Positions 7,498-16,365 of a DNA stretch of 51,961 bases are shown here, piece after piece. The DNA comes from Bacteroidota bacterium (GTDB lineage Bacteria > Bacteroidota > Rhodothermia > Rhodothermales > UBA10348): NCBI GenBank assembly GCA_029262775.1, contig JAJCYR010000058.1, positions 66,653 through 118,613 on the forward strand. The letters run 5' to 3'. Every line of letters starts with the position of its first letter. The first letter of the stretch is position 1. Below the pieces are notes generated by a model, which was not told the DNA's origin, ran no database searches, and saw only the letters and a program-made list of their open reading frames with translations. Made by a program: the position numbers and the translations under genes.

Positions 7498-9094
7498 ACT
7501 GCAACTCGCGCAAGACGTGTTTCAGGTCCTCAGGGCGCTTTTTGCTGGCCAGGCCTTCTTCATACGCCACCTCGGCCACGGCGTGGGCCACCTCGAGGCT
7601 GACCTCCCGACTGTTTTCCATGGGTGGATACAGCGCACCGCGCTCAAGCTGCCCTTCGGAGACGAGACTGGCCAGGCGTTTGGCCGCCGCCATGAACATC
7701 GTGTCGGTGATCCGACGGGCTCCGCACGCTACGGCCCCAAGCCCCACACCGGGGAAAATGTAGGCGTTGTTGCCCTGCGCCGGGTGGAATGTCTGACCGC
7801 CATATTCGACCGGCGCAAACGGACTCCCGGAGGCGAACAGCGCACGACCGTCCGACCAGGCATAGGCTTCCTCGGCCGTACATTCGGCCTGGGAGGTCGG
7901 GTTGGACAGTGCAAAAATACCTGGGCGCTCGTTGATCGCTGCCATGCGGCGTACCACCGACTCGGTGAACGTGCCAGGCGTTCCGGTCGCACCTATCAGC
8001 ACGTGCGGGCGAATATCATCGAGGGCTTCCTCCAACTGCATGGGAGCATGATCGTGGGCAAAGGGCTTCTTGTGCGCGGCAAGCTGGTCGCCCCGGCCCT
8101 TCACAATAAGGCCCTTCGAATCGACAAACCAGAGGCGGCCGAACGCTTCCGCCTTGGACAGCCCCTGTTCAATGAGCGCCGAGGCCATCAGATGCCCAAT
8201 TCCGGTGGCCGCCGATCCAGCCCCCACGAACAGCACGCGCAGCTCTTCGAGCGGCGTGCCGGTAACACGGGTCGCCGCCATGACGCCCGAGAGCGTCACG
8301 GCCGCTGTGCCCTGGATGTCATCGTTGAAGCAGCGTATCCGGTCCCGCCAGATGTTGAGCAGGCGAAGTGCATTCGTAGTCTCAAAATCCTCAAACTGGA
8401 TCAGGACGTGCGGCCAGCGGTCGGTGGCGGCGTCAATGAATTCCTCCATGAGCGCATCGTACGCCTGCCCGCGAACGCGCGCGTGCGGCCAGCCCATGTA
8501 GAGCGGATCGTCCAGCAATTCGTCGTTGCCCGTTCCCACGTCGAGCATGACGGGCAGGCACCAGGATGGGTGGATGCCCGCAAGCGCGACGTAGAGCGCC
8601 AGCTTGCCGATGGGAATGCCCATGCCATTGGCCCCCAGATCGCCCAGTCCGAGGATGCGCTCGCCATCGGTCACCACGATGACGCGGACATCGTCTTCCG
8701 GCCAGTTGTCGAGCATGCTCCGCACGTGCTCCCGGTCGTCAGGCGTGACGTAAAACCCTTTCGGGCGGCGGTAAATGCTGGCGAACTCCCGGCACGCCTC
8801 TCCCACTGTGGGCGTGTAGACGATGGGCATGAGTTCATCCACGTGCTCCATGAGCACACGGAAATAGAGCTGTTCGTTGCGGTCCTGGAGTGCATTGAGC
8901 GCGATGTAGCGTTCAATGTCTGAATCCTTGCGCCGGAGATGCCCCAGAATGCGCTCCATCTGCACCTTTTGGCTGCACCTGTTATAGGGCAAAAGGCCCC
9001 TGAGACCCAGTCCATCCCGCTCTTCCGCCGTAAACCCAGTGCCTTTGTTCAGCGTCGGATTCCGGAGTATATCCTTTCCCCTAACACGTGTCAC
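7481..9094 (-). CDS. maeA: NAD(P)-dependent malic enzyme
   Basis: The 537-residue enzyme oxidatively decarboxylates malate to pyruvate and CO2. Signatures: RGLLPYN, the catalytic-Tyr motif IVYTPTVGEACREFA, the metal/substrate motif GERILGLGDLGANGMGIPIG, ECFNDD-like CFNDDIQGTAAVTL, and the Rossmann loop FVGAGSAATGIG. Length matches the large SfcA/MaeA-type form (about 540-565), not the short bacterial MaeB type. Cofactor preference is not decidable here. The start is GTG at 9092-9094, immediately before the conserved N-terminal region; the ATG at 9096 is out of frame. It is transcribed ahead of the SLC12 gene, with a 17-bp overlap. Confidence 0.95.
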   Translation of the reverse strand: MTRVRGKDILRNPTLNKGTGFTAEERDGLGLRGLLPYNRCSQKVQMERILGHLRRKDSDIERYIALNALQDRNEQLYFRVLMEHVDELMPIVYTPTVGEACREFASIYRRPKGFYVTPDDREHVRSMLDNWPEDDVRVIVVTDGERILGLGDLGANGMGIPIGKLALYVALAGIHPSWCLPVMLDVGTGNDELLDDPLYMGWPHARVRGQAYDALMEEFIDAATDRWPHVLIQFEDFETTNALRLLNIWRDRIRCFNDDIQGTAAVTLSGVMAATRVTGTPLEELRVLFVGAGSAATGIGHLMASALIEQGLSKAEAFGRLWFVDSKGLIVKGRGDQLAAHKKPFAHDHAPMQLEEALDDIRPHVLIGATGTPGTFTESVVRRMAAINERPGIFALSNPTSQAECTAEEAYAWSDGRALFASGSPFAPVEYGGQTFHPAQGNNAYIFPGVGLGAVACGARRITDTMFMAAAKRLASLVSEGQLERGALYPPMENSREVSLEVAHAVAEVAYEEGLASKKRPEDLKHVLRELQYDPTY

Positions 9095-9155
9095 ATTCTG
9101 CCGTAGTAAATGAGCATGGTTGTTGCGCCCACATGGTACGCGTTACGGCACACAT

Positions 9156-9491
9156 TTACAGGCCCGGCTGGTGCTCCGCATCCATTAAAATCAGCGCCGA
9201 CGCAACGGTTTCACCCGGACAGGACGGAACCTGGTCCACGTGGATTTCCTTCATGCCGATCTTGACCCGGTACCCGAGCCGTTTCATCACGGCCTCCAGG
9301 GCGTGGCAGATGGTTTTGACGTCTTTGTCGGCGCGCCAGGCCGCGCGGATGAGCGTTTCGAGTTGATGTTCGACCGCGGGATCGATCGGGGAAATCAGTT
9401 GCAGGACGGGGGGCAGCCGCCGGATGAAGCGCCGGGACACGTGCTGCATGCGCGGGTTGGGGCTCGTATTGATGGTAACCGTGTAGGACAT
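9156..9491 (-). CDS. Small protein of unknown function
   Basis: The 111-residue soluble product starts MSYTVTINTS and has an Arg-rich stretch (QHVSRRFIRRLPP) and a helical middle part (HQLETLIRAAWRADKDVK). There is no signal peptide, membrane segment or motif I recognise. I chose the ATG at 9491 because the longer frame, opening at 9659, has atypical content and crosses the tRNA promoter. It lies 61 bp upstream of the malic enzyme on the same strand and could be the first gene of that transcription unit. Confidence 0.5.
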   Translation of the reverse strand: MSYTVTINTSPNPRMQHVSRRFIRRLPPVLQLISPIDPAVEHQLETLIRAAWRADKDVKTICHALEAVMKRLGYRVKIGMKEIHVDQVPSCPGETVASALILMDAEHQPGL

Positions 9492-9616
9492 GGTTTGTCG
9501 GTGATCAGGTGATGCAAGCATGTTCGGCCGGTGTCCGGGCCGCTGAAGACCCCACGCCGGCCCGTCAGCCGACGCTGCCGGGCGTGTCCAACTTTTGGTG
9601 AATGGGCGGGCACAGG

Positions 9617-9649
9617 TTTGACTCCAGTTGGAGCCGCGCCCTATATTTA
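9617..9649 (+). promoter_or_regulatory. Bacteroidota-type promoter for tRNA-Val
   Basis: TTTG at 9617-9620 and TATATTTA at 9642-9649 are separated by 21 nt. This matches the Bacteroidota primary-sigma pattern TTTG-N19/21-TAnnTTTG in seven of eight -7 positions (last G is A). The expected start, about 9656, lies 30 nt before the tRNA. Confidence 0.65.
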
Positions 9650-9685
9650 TTGTTCTCATGTCCGCCGGGTGCGGACACGGATTCC

Positions 9686-9759
9686 GGGTCCTTAGCTCAG
9701 TTGGTTAGAGCGCTACGTTGACATCGTAGAGGTCGGCGGTTCGAATCCGCCAGGACCCA
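9686..9759 (+). tRNA. tRNA-Val (anticodon GAC)
   Basis: A complete cloverleaf: acceptor GGGTCCT/AGGACCC, D-arm GCTC/GAGC, anticodon stem CTACG/CGTAG with loop TTGACAT, T-arm GGCGG/CCGCC with TTCGAAT. The discriminator is A and CCA is not encoded. GAC reads GUC and GUU valine codons. Confidence 0.96.
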
Positions 9760-9774
9760 CATCAATCCCGACGC

Positions 9775-11097
9775 ATGAAAAATATAGTTGCGGGTTTTCA
9801 GTCCTTCTTCCGTACCCAAGCCGCTGGCGGCGTCCTGTTGCTGGTGTTTGCCGTCGTGGCCCTCATATGGGCCAATTCCGGCTTTTCTGAGGTGTATTTC
9901 GGCCTGTGGCAGACTTACGTCACGACCGGGTTCGGGGCGTATGAGATTTCCAAGCCGCTACTCCTGTGGGTGAATGACGGCCTCATGGCCATCTTTTTCT
10001 TCCTGGTCGGCCTCGAAATCAAGCGCGAAGTGCTGGTTGGAGAACTCGCCGATGTGCGCCAGGCCATTTTCCCCATGGCAGCTGCCCTCGGCGGCATGGT
10101 GGTACCGGCGCTCATCTATGCTGCAATCAACGGTGGCACCCCATTCCTGTCGGGATGGGGCGTACCCATGGCCACGGACATTGCCTTTGCGCTCGGAATC
10201 CTGGCCCTTCTGGGATCGCGCGTGCCCGTTGCGCTCAAAATTTTCCTCACGGCGCTCGCCATCGTAGATGACCTGGGCGCGGTTCTGGTGATCGCCCTCT
10301 TCTACACGGCGGAGCTGAACACGGGCGCTCTCATGGTTGCGGGAGGCATTCTGGTCCTGCTGGCCGTTCTGAACAGGATGGGCGTGAGGCGCACGGCCGT
10401 CTACGTCTTCTTCGCGCTCATCCTGTGGGTTGCCGTCCTCAAGTCAGGCGTCCACGCTACCGTCGCCGGCGTGCTGCTCGCCATGACCATTCCGGCACGC
10501 CGCGCACTCGACGTGGATGGCTTCAAGCACAAGCTGGCCCACCTCACCGAGCGCATGCAGGGCAGCTCGCAGAACGATGCCTTCCCCCACTGGGCATCGG
10601 GCGAGCAGCAGGATATTATCCATCACGTGGAAGAAACCGCCAAGCAGGCAGAAACGCCGCTCGTCCGCATGGAGCACGCCCTGCATGGCTGGGTCGCGTT
10701 TTTCATCATGCCCGTGTTTGCGCTTGCCAACGCGGGCGTGTCGTTCAAAGGAATTGATATCGGCGAAGCCCTGCTGCATCCGGTTTCGCTCGGCGTGATG
10801 CTCGGCCTGTTTATTGGCAAGCAGGTAGGCGTCCTGGCCTTTGCCTGGGCTGCCGTCAAGACGGGCCTGGCCAGGCTTCCAGCCGGCGTCACGTGGAAAG
10901 CGGTCTACGGAGTGGCCTGCCTGGCGGGAATCGGTTTCACGATGGCGCTCTTCATTGCCGGCTTGGCGTTCGACGACGCCGCGACGCTGGACCGAGCCAA
11001 GATGGGCATCCTGGCCGGATCGTTTGTGTCGGGCATCGTGGGATGGGTCGTGCTGAGCCGGTTCTCTGCGGGAGACCCGGACGGTGGTAACGCATAA
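9775..11097 (+). CDS. nhaA: Na+/H+ antiporter NhaA
   Basis: The 440-residue inner-membrane protein exchanges internal Na+ for external H+, controlling pH and sodium load. Hallmarks: an N-terminal QAAGGVLLLVFAVVALIW helix, the unwound-helix region ATDIAFALGILALLGSRVP, and the paired catalytic aspartates in ALAIVDDLGAVLVI. A hydrophilic loop of about 60 residues (HKLAHLTERM to VEETAKQAETPL) precedes the later helices; it is longer than in the 388-residue E. coli protein, but such loops are common. The gene starts only 15 bp after tRNA-Val with no terminator between, so read-through from the tRNA promoter is likely. Confidence 0.96.
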   Translation: MKNIVAGFQSFFRTQAAGGVLLLVFAVVALIWANSGFSEVYFGLWQTYVTTGFGAYEISKPLLLWVNDGLMAIFFFLVGLEIKREVLVGELADVRQAIFPMAAALGGMVVPALIYAAINGGTPFLSGWGVPMATDIAFALGILALLGSRVPVALKIFLTALAIVDDLGAVLVIALFYTAELNTGALMVAGGILVLLAVLNRMGVRRTAVYVFFALILWVAVLKSGVHATVAGVLLAMTIPARRALDVDGFKHKLAHLTERMQGSSQNDAFPHWASGEQQDIIHHVEETAKQAETPLVRMEHALHGWVAFFIMPVFALANAGVSFKGIDIGEALLHPVSLGVMLGLFIGKQVGVLAFAWAAVKTGLARLPAGVTWKAVYGVACLAGIGFTMALFIAGLAFDDAATLDRAKMGILAGSFVSGIVGWVVLSRFSAGDPDGGNA

Positions 11098-11121
11098 GAT
11101 CCATCCTCGACCGCGCCGTAT

Positions 11122-11766
11122 TCAATACATCCGGGAAATCCGGGTCGCTGAGATCGAGTCGAGCCGCGGAAACTGATCGCGCAGCGCGTCGGCCGTCAGG
11201 TCCGTGCGCATGGGTACGGGGCCATACCCTGAAAAGAGGGAATCGACGGTACTCATGCCTCGAACCACGCGGCCCATGGGCGGAAACCCCACCACGTCGC
11301 CTGAGTCCACGGAATCGAGCCGGGCATTGTCGGCCAGGTTGATGAACATGGTCATGGAGCGCGAGCGGGCGCCTGCACGGGCGAACGCGAGCGTTCCACG
11401 CGCATTCGTGTGGCGGACAGGCTCGTCGGCGATGGGCAGGGCGCGCCAGATGGAGTCGAGCGCTGCATCTCCCGAAGCCCCGAATTGCGCCACGAAACCG
11501 TCAATGACGCGGTAGAAGCGGGCACCCTCGTAAAAATTGTTGCGGAAGAGGTAAAAGGCGCGGTCCACCCCGAGCGGCGACCAGTTCCGAACGAGTCGCA
11601 GCTCGAAGGCGCCGGCGCTGGTCAGGACCTCAACGTCGAAGGAGTCAGGTGCCGCGCGGTTGAGCGTGGCGAAGGACGGACTGTAGAGCGGATCGGACGT
11701 CGCGCAGCCCATCATGATGGCACCCGTGAGCAGCGAGCTTGTGATAAGATGTCGAAAACGGAGCAT
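11122..11766 (-). CDS. Cyclophilin-type peptidyl-prolyl isomerase, lipoprotein
   Basis: The 214-residue product has a signal sequence ending in IMMGC, a plausible lipobox. The cyclophilin domain follows from about residue 45: FELRLVRNWSPLGVDRAFYL, NNFYEGARFYRVIDGFVAQFG, GTLAFARAG, SMTMFINLADNARLD and GFPPMGRVVRGMSTVDSL. The catalytic Arg of FYRVIDGFVAQFG is kept. It would speed prolyl isomerisation of envelope proteins. The frame is open far upstream, but coding character starts at ATG 11766. It diverges from the M28 peptidase across 70 bp. Confidence 0.88.
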   Translation of the reverse strand: MLRFRHLITSSLLTGAIMMGCATSDPLYSPSFATLNRAAPDSFDVEVLTSAGAFELRLVRNWSPLGVDRAFYLFRNNFYEGARFYRVIDGFVAQFGASGDAALDSIWRALPIADEPVRHTNARGTLAFARAGARSRSMTMFINLADNARLDSVDSGDVVGFPPMGRVVRGMSTVDSLFSGYGPVPMRTDLTADALRDQFPRLDSISATRISRMY

Positions 11767-11836
11767 AGTCGTGGCGATGATGAAATTGATTTCTATTATA
11801 CGGGCTGTTGATGACGCTGCACAATCTACGAGTCCC

Positions 11837-13441
11837 ATGAAACGCTCCCCTGTCCGGTCGAATATGCATCCTTTCGGCGCGCTCCGCGCTTCGACCGCCA
11901 CCACGCTCGCGCTTTCTGCGCTGATTACCCTCGGCGCGGGGCTCCAGCCTGGCGTCGCCGCAGCCCAGACGTTCCCGTCCGATGACCCGGTCATTGAGGC
12001 CATGTGGGATGCAGGCGTCGTGAACTCGCAGGTGGAGACGCTCGCGCACGAACTGCTTGATGTGACCGGTCCCCGGCTTACAGGCACCGAGGGGCTTGCC
12101 AATGCCCAGGACTGGGTGCTCGGAAAGTATGCCGAGTGGGGTATTGAGGCCCGCAAGGAGGAATACGGTTCATGGCGCGCCTGGGAACAGGGGCTGCTGC
12201 ACGTGGACATGCTGGCCCCACGGCGCGTATCGCTCGAGGCTGAACTGCTGGCCTGGAGCGCAGGTACCGATGGCCCGGTCCGGGCGGATGTCGTGCTGCC
12301 GCCCGCCGACACGGACGAGGCTTCTGTGACCGCCTGGATGGAAGCCGCACGAGGCAAATTCCTGTTGGCCTCCGCTCCCGAGCCCATGTGTCGCGCGGCG
12401 CAGGAGCTTGAAGCGAACGCACGCCCAGAAACCGTCGAGGCCCTCGCCGAGCGCCGGCAGGCGCTGCGCCGCGCCTGGGGCGAGCGCATGCGGGCTGTGC
12501 GCGAAGCGGCTGGCGAGTCCTCGGAGGTTGGCATCGCCGGCATACTTACATCCCGTTGGTCCGGTGGATGGGGCGTGAACAAGGTCTTCAGCGCCAGTAG
12601 TGACGTGGTGGAAGTCGACGTATCGTGTGAGGATTACGGGCTGCTGGTGCGCCTCGCCGAGTCCGGAAATACGCCGAACGTGCAGATCATGGCGGAAGCC
12701 GAGGACCGGGGAACGGTCCCACAGTTCAATGTGATTGGACAGATCACAGGCTCGGAGCTGCCCAATGAATACGTGCTCCTGCATGCCCACCTCGACTCGT
12801 GGCACGCCGCCACCGGGGCGACCGACAACGGGACCGGTACGCTCACCATGCTTGAGGCCATGCGCATCCTGAGCGAGACATACCCTCGTCCCAAGCGGAC
12901 CATTCTTGTCGGACACTGGGGCGCGGAGGAGCAGGGCCTGATTGGATCGGGTTCGTTCCGTGAGGATCATCCGGAAGTTGTTGCGGGCCTTCAGGCCGCG
13001 TTCAACCAGGACAATGGCACGTGGCGGTTCGAGAAAATAGACGGGCAGGGCTACCTCGACGCGGCCAACCACCTTCCCCGGTGGATGAATCCCGTTCCCA
13101 CCGAAATGGCATCGCGCGTGCTGCTGGAACTGCCCGGGCCGCAGGCCAACCAGGGAAGCGACCATACGTCGTTCGTCTGCGCGGGCGCCCCCTCCTTCCG
13201 CCTGCAGTCCCCCTACGACGAGTACCGCCAGTACACCTGGCATACGAATCGCGATACGTACGACAAGCTCGTTTTTGACGATCTGAAGGAGAATGCAACG
13301 CTTGCCGCCATGTTGGCGTACGGTGCGTCGGAAGATCCGGACCGGTTCTCGCGCGCGAAGGCGAACCTGCCGGGCACCGACCGGATGGGCAACCCTCGAA
13401 CCTGGGGCCCGTGCCGCGCTCCCCGGCGGAGCATGAACTGA
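11837..13441 (+). CDS. Secreted M28-family zinc metallopeptidase
   Basis: The 534-residue product carries a signal peptide (hydrophobic residues about 20-41, cleavage near VAAAQT). A protease-associated-like insert occupies roughly residues 90-290. The M28 core keeps all expected ligands: LLHAHLDSW (His and near ligand), GATDNGTGTL (bridging Asp), GHWGAEEQGLIGS (catalytic Glu and ligand Glu), FNQDNGTW (Asp) and TWHTNRDTYDKL (last His). It should be an exported aminopeptidase or carboxypeptidase; specificity is not readable. The ATG at 11837 begins a proper signal peptide; the longer frame from 11714 overlaps the divergent cyclophilin gene. thrS follows after 21 bp. Confidence 0.92.
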   Translation: MKRSPVRSNMHPFGALRASTATTLALSALITLGAGLQPGVAAAQTFPSDDPVIEAMWDAGVVNSQVETLAHELLDVTGPRLTGTEGLANAQDWVLGKYAEWGIEARKEEYGSWRAWEQGLLHVDMLAPRRVSLEAELLAWSAGTDGPVRADVVLPPADTDEASVTAWMEAARGKFLLASAPEPMCRAAQELEANARPETVEALAERRQALRRAWGERMRAVREAAGESSEVGIAGILTSRWSGGWGVNKVFSASSDVVEVDVSCEDYGLLVRLAESGNTPNVQIMAEAEDRGTVPQFNVIGQITGSELPNEYVLLHAHLDSWHAATGATDNGTGTLTMLEAMRILSETYPRPKRTILVGHWGAEEQGLIGSGSFREDHPEVVAGLQAAFNQDNGTWRFEKIDGQGYLDAANHLPRWMNPVPTEMASRVLLELPGPQANQGSDHTSFVCAGAPSFRLQSPYDEYRQYTWHTNRDTYDKLVFDDLKENATLAAMLAYGASEDPDRFSRAKANLPGTDRMGNPRTWGPCRAPRRSMN

Positions 13442-13462
13442 TTCTACATATTATATAGTAGC

Positions 13463-15406
13463 ATGGCCCAAGACATTACACTCACCTTTCCCGACGGTTC
13501 GACCCGCTCCTTTGCAGCGGGCGTGACCGGCATGGGCGTGGCACGCGACATCTCGGAAGGGCTGGCCCGCATGGCCGTTGCCATTGAACTGGACGGCGAG
13601 GTCCGTGACCTGGCGCGCCCGGTCCATGCCGACGCCAACGTGCGGATTCTGACGCTCCGCGACAAGGAGGGCTGGTCCACCTATTGGCACTCCTCTGCCC
13701 ACCTCATGGCCGAGGCGCTCGAGGAGCTGTTCCCGGGCGTGAAGTTCGGCATTGGACCGCCCATTGAAAACGGCTTCTACTACGACGTGGATCTGGGAGA
13801 GAGGACGCTGTCCGAAGCCGACCTGGCACGTATTGAGAAGAAAATGGCAGAGCTTGCCAAGCGGAATGTCGCCTTCGAGCGCAGGGAGGTCCCGAAAGAG
13901 GAAGCGATCGCGTATTTCGAAGAAAAGGGCGACGAGTACAAGTTGGAGCTTCTCGAGGACCTCGAGGACGGCACCATCTCGTTCTACACGCAGGGACGTT
14001 TCACCGATCTGTGCCGGGGGCCGCACATTCCGTCGACGAAGACCATCAAGTATGCCAAGATCCTGAACATTGCGGGTGCGTACTGGCGCGGTGATGAATC
14101 GCGCAAGCAGCTCACCCGGCTCTATGGCATTACGTTTCCCAAAAAGACGGATCTCGAGGAGTATCTGGAGCGGCTGGAACTGGCCCGCCAGCGGGACCAC
14201 CGCAAGCTGGGTAAAGAGCTCGAGCTGTTCACGTTCTCGAACCTCGTAGGCCCGGGGCTTCCGCTCTGGCTTCCCAAAGGCACCCGTATCCGGGAAGCGC
14301 TCTCTGATTTCCTGAAGCGCGAACAGGTCAAGCGCGGGTACGAACCCGTCGTATCGCCCCATATTGCGCGACTCGAACTATTCAAAATGAGCGGACACTA
14401 TCCCTTTTACAAGGACAGTCAGTTTCCGGCCATGATGGAGGACGTGGAGAAGGACGAGGGGTATCTGCTCAAACCCATGAACTGCCCGCACCACACGCAG
14501 ATCTATGCCGACCGGCCGCGCTCCTACCGCGAACTGCCCGTGCGATACGCCGAATTCGGGACCGTGTACCGGTATGAACAGTCGGGCGAGCTCGGAGGGC
14601 TGACGCGCGTGCGCGGATTCACGCAGGACGATGCGCACATTTTCTGCATGCCGCACCAGGTCAAGGACGAGTTCAAAAACGTGATCGAGCTTACGTTGAG
14701 CGTCCTGTCGGCCCTCTCCTTCACAGATTTCAAGGCGCAGATCTCACTGCGCGATCCGGCCAATACGGAAAAATACATTGGCGACGACGCCCTTTGGGAC
14801 AGCGCGGAGCAGGCGATCAGGGAGGCTGCGGCTGAAATGAACCTGTCCGCCACCGAGGAAGTGGGCGAGGCTGCGTTCTATGGTCCGAAACTGGACTTCA
14901 TGGTCAAGGATGCACTTGGCCGCGAGTGGCAGCTCGGCACCGTGCAACTCGACTACAACCTGCCGGAGCGTTTCGATTTGACCTACATAGGCGAAGACAA
15001 CGCGAAGCACCGGCCCGTGATGATTCACCGCGCACCGTTCGGCTCACTGGAGCGCTTTATCGGAGTGCTGATTGAGCACTGCGGAGGCAATTTCCCGGTC
15101 TGGCTGGCGCCTACGCAGGCAATTGTGCTTCCCGTGGGGCAGGATTTCAATGACTATGCAGGGCGCGTCGCCGGCGAGTTACGTTCGGCAGGATTTCGGG
15201 TCGATACGGACACACGCAGTGAAAAAATAGGCTACAAAATCAGACAGGCGGAGATGCAGAAAATTCCGTACATGCTCGTTGTCGGCGAGCGGGAGCAGGA
15301 AACCGCGGCCGTGGCCGTGCGTCGGCACGGCGAAGGCGACCTCGGCGCCGAGCGTGTTGATGAGTTCGTGACGCGGCTCAAGGGCGATGTCGCGCACGTA
15401 GTTTGA
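13463..15406 (+). CDS. thrS: Threonyl-tRNA synthetase
   Basis: The 647-residue class II synthetase charges tRNA-Thr. In order: TGS domain (residues 1-60), second editing domain with HSSAHLMAEAL and the GGPHIPS-like RGPHIPSTK, catalytic core with MKPMNCPHH, RVRGFTQDDAHIFC (motif 2) and HRAPFGSLERFIGVLIEH (motif 3), and C-terminal anticodon-binding domain (about 545-647, LPVGQDFNDYA onward). All key residues appear present, so it should edit Ser-tRNA-Thr. Length matches the 642-residue E. coli enzyme. It leads the thrS-infC-rpmI-rplT block; 70 bp separates it from infC. Confidence 0.98.
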   Translation: MAQDITLTFPDGSTRSFAAGVTGMGVARDISEGLARMAVAIELDGEVRDLARPVHADANVRILTLRDKEGWSTYWHSSAHLMAEALEELFPGVKFGIGPPIENGFYYDVDLGERTLSEADLARIEKKMAELAKRNVAFERREVPKEEAIAYFEEKGDEYKLELLEDLEDGTISFYTQGRFTDLCRGPHIPSTKTIKYAKILNIAGAYWRGDESRKQLTRLYGITFPKKTDLEEYLERLELARQRDHRKLGKELELFTFSNLVGPGLPLWLPKGTRIREALSDFLKREQVKRGYEPVVSPHIARLELFKMSGHYPFYKDSQFPAMMEDVEKDEGYLLKPMNCPHHTQIYADRPRSYRELPVRYAEFGTVYRYEQSGELGGLTRVRGFTQDDAHIFCMPHQVKDEFKNVIELTLSVLSALSFTDFKAQISLRDPANTEKYIGDDALWDSAEQAIREAAAEMNLSATEEVGEAAFYGPKLDFMVKDALGREWQLGTVQLDYNLPERFDLTYIGEDNAKHRPVMIHRAPFGSLERFIGVLIEHCGGNFPVWLAPTQAIVLPVGQDFNDYAGRVAGELRSAGFRVDTDTRSEKIGYKIRQAEMQKIPYMLVVGEREQETAAVAVRRHGEGDLGAERVDEFVTRLKGDVAHVV

Positions 15407-15476
15407 TGCGGAGGCGCGGTTTGATTGACTTCTGCTTCGTATATTTCTGTGATATCAAGGAACAAGACCTCTAACC

Positions 15477-16001
15477 ATTATCGCTAACCAGAATACGCGG
15501 GTAAACGACCGAATCCGGGCCAGAGAGGTCCGTGTTGTCGACCCAAAGGGCAATCACGGTATTTTCCCCATCGACGATGCTCTTCGCATGGCAGAAGACC
15601 AGCAATTGGACCTGGTCGAAATTTCTCCGAACGCCGAACCACCGGTCTGCAAGATCATGGATTTTGGCAAATACCGATACGAACAGCAGAAGAAGGAGAA
15701 GGAAGCCAAGAAGAAGCAGCACACGGTTGAGCTGAAGGAGGTACGTTTCCGTCCACACACGGACACCCATGATTTTGACTTCAAGGTCAAGCACGCGCGG
15801 AAATTCCTGACCGATGGCGACAAAGTGCGCGCCTACGTCCAGTTCCGTGGCCGTGACATCATCTACAAGGATCATGGCATGGAATTGCTGGCCCGTTTCA
15901 TACAGGAACTGGCAGACTATGCCAAAATTGACCAGGAGCCGAAGATGGAAGGTCGCCGCATGACGACCATCCTGAGCCCGGCCAGGAAGCAAAGCAGCTG
16001 A
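15477..16001 (+). CDS. infC: Translation initiation factor IF-3, AUU/AUC start
   Basis: The 174-residue product matches IF-3: N-domain [17 protein letters not shown], the linker signature [21 protein letters not shown], and C-domain [15 protein letters not shown]. An ATG exists only at 15588, inside the N-domain, so the true start must be non-canonical. In frame, ATT at 15477 and ATC at 15480 precede the conserved N-terminus, and a TGA closes the frame at 15450. A rare AUU start, by which IF-3 represses its own translation, is the known arrangement in E. coli; I infer the same here. The ATC at 15480 cannot be excluded. Confidence 0.95.
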   Translation: MIANQNTRVNDRIRAREVRVVDPKGNHGIFPIDDALRMAEDQQLDLVEISPNAEPPVCKIMDFGKYRYEQQKKEKEAKKKQHTVELKEVRFRPHTDTHDFDFKVKHARKFLTDGDKVRAYVQFRGRDIIYKDHGMELLARFIQELADYAKIDQEPKMEGRRMTTILSPARKQSS

Positions 16002-16022
16002 CCGGCCGGAATCCCGAGAGGT

Positions 16023-16043
16023 GGTACCCAGTGTTCGGGTACC
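16023..16043 (+). promoter_or_regulatory. Hairpin between infC and rpmI
   Basis: Perfect arms GGTACCC (16023-16029) and GGGTACC (16037-16043) with a 7-nt loop, 22 nt after the infC stop. In other bacteria ribosomal protein L20 represses its operon through RNA structures in this neighbourhood. There is no T-tract, so it is not a plain terminator. The role is inferred from position only. Confidence 0.35.
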
Positions 16044-16083
16044 CGCCTTCATGGAATTTCCGCAGCACCCGGGCCCCGGTCCG

Positions 16084-16115
16084 TTTGCAGGATGCAGGCT
16101 TTATTCGTACTTTTG
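16084..16115 (+). promoter_or_regulatory. Perfect Bacteroidota-type promoter for rpmI-rplT
   Basis: TTTG at 16084-16087, a 20-nt spacer, and TACTTTTG at 16108-16115, an exact match to TTTG-N20-TAnnTTTG. Transcription would start near 16122, about 20 nt before rpmI, giving the ribosomal protein genes a promoter separate from infC. Confidence 0.75.
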
Positions 16116-16140
16116 CAGGCTCATCAGATTTTGCGCTGTT

Positions 16141-16335
16141 ATGCCAAAAATGAAATCAAATAGTGGGGCCAAGAAGCGGTTTACGCTGACCGGCTCCGGG
16201 CGCGTCAAGCGCAAAAAGGCCTTCACGAGCCATATCCTCACGAAGAAGTCGCAGAAGCGCAAACGCAACCTGCGCAAAAGCACACTGGTCGACCGGGCCG
16301 ATGAGGCCCGCATGAAACGCATGATCGGCGCATAG
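16141..16335 (+). CDS. rpmI: 50S ribosomal protein L35
   Basis: The 64-residue basic protein starts [14 protein letters not shown] and has the L35 core [18 protein letters not shown] followed by [12 protein letters not shown]. Length is typical. It binds 23S rRNA in the large subunit. The start at ATG 16141 gives the conserved N-terminus; the longer frame from 16021 crosses the promoter and hairpin. It has no Shine-Dalgarno sequence. rplT follows after 30 bp. Confidence 0.97.
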   Translation: MPKMKSNSGAKKRFTLTGSGRVKRKKAFTSHILTKKSQKRKRNLRKSTLVDRADEARMKRMIGA

Positions 16336-16365
16336 CCCCACTGCACAACGTATTTGTAAGAGAAC

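Noticed and set aside
7385..8923. 512-codon plus-strand frame opposite the malic enzyme
   Set aside because: It is antisense to a gene with clear catalytic motifs; its composition (many His, Arg, Gly) is that of a mirrored GC-rich frame.
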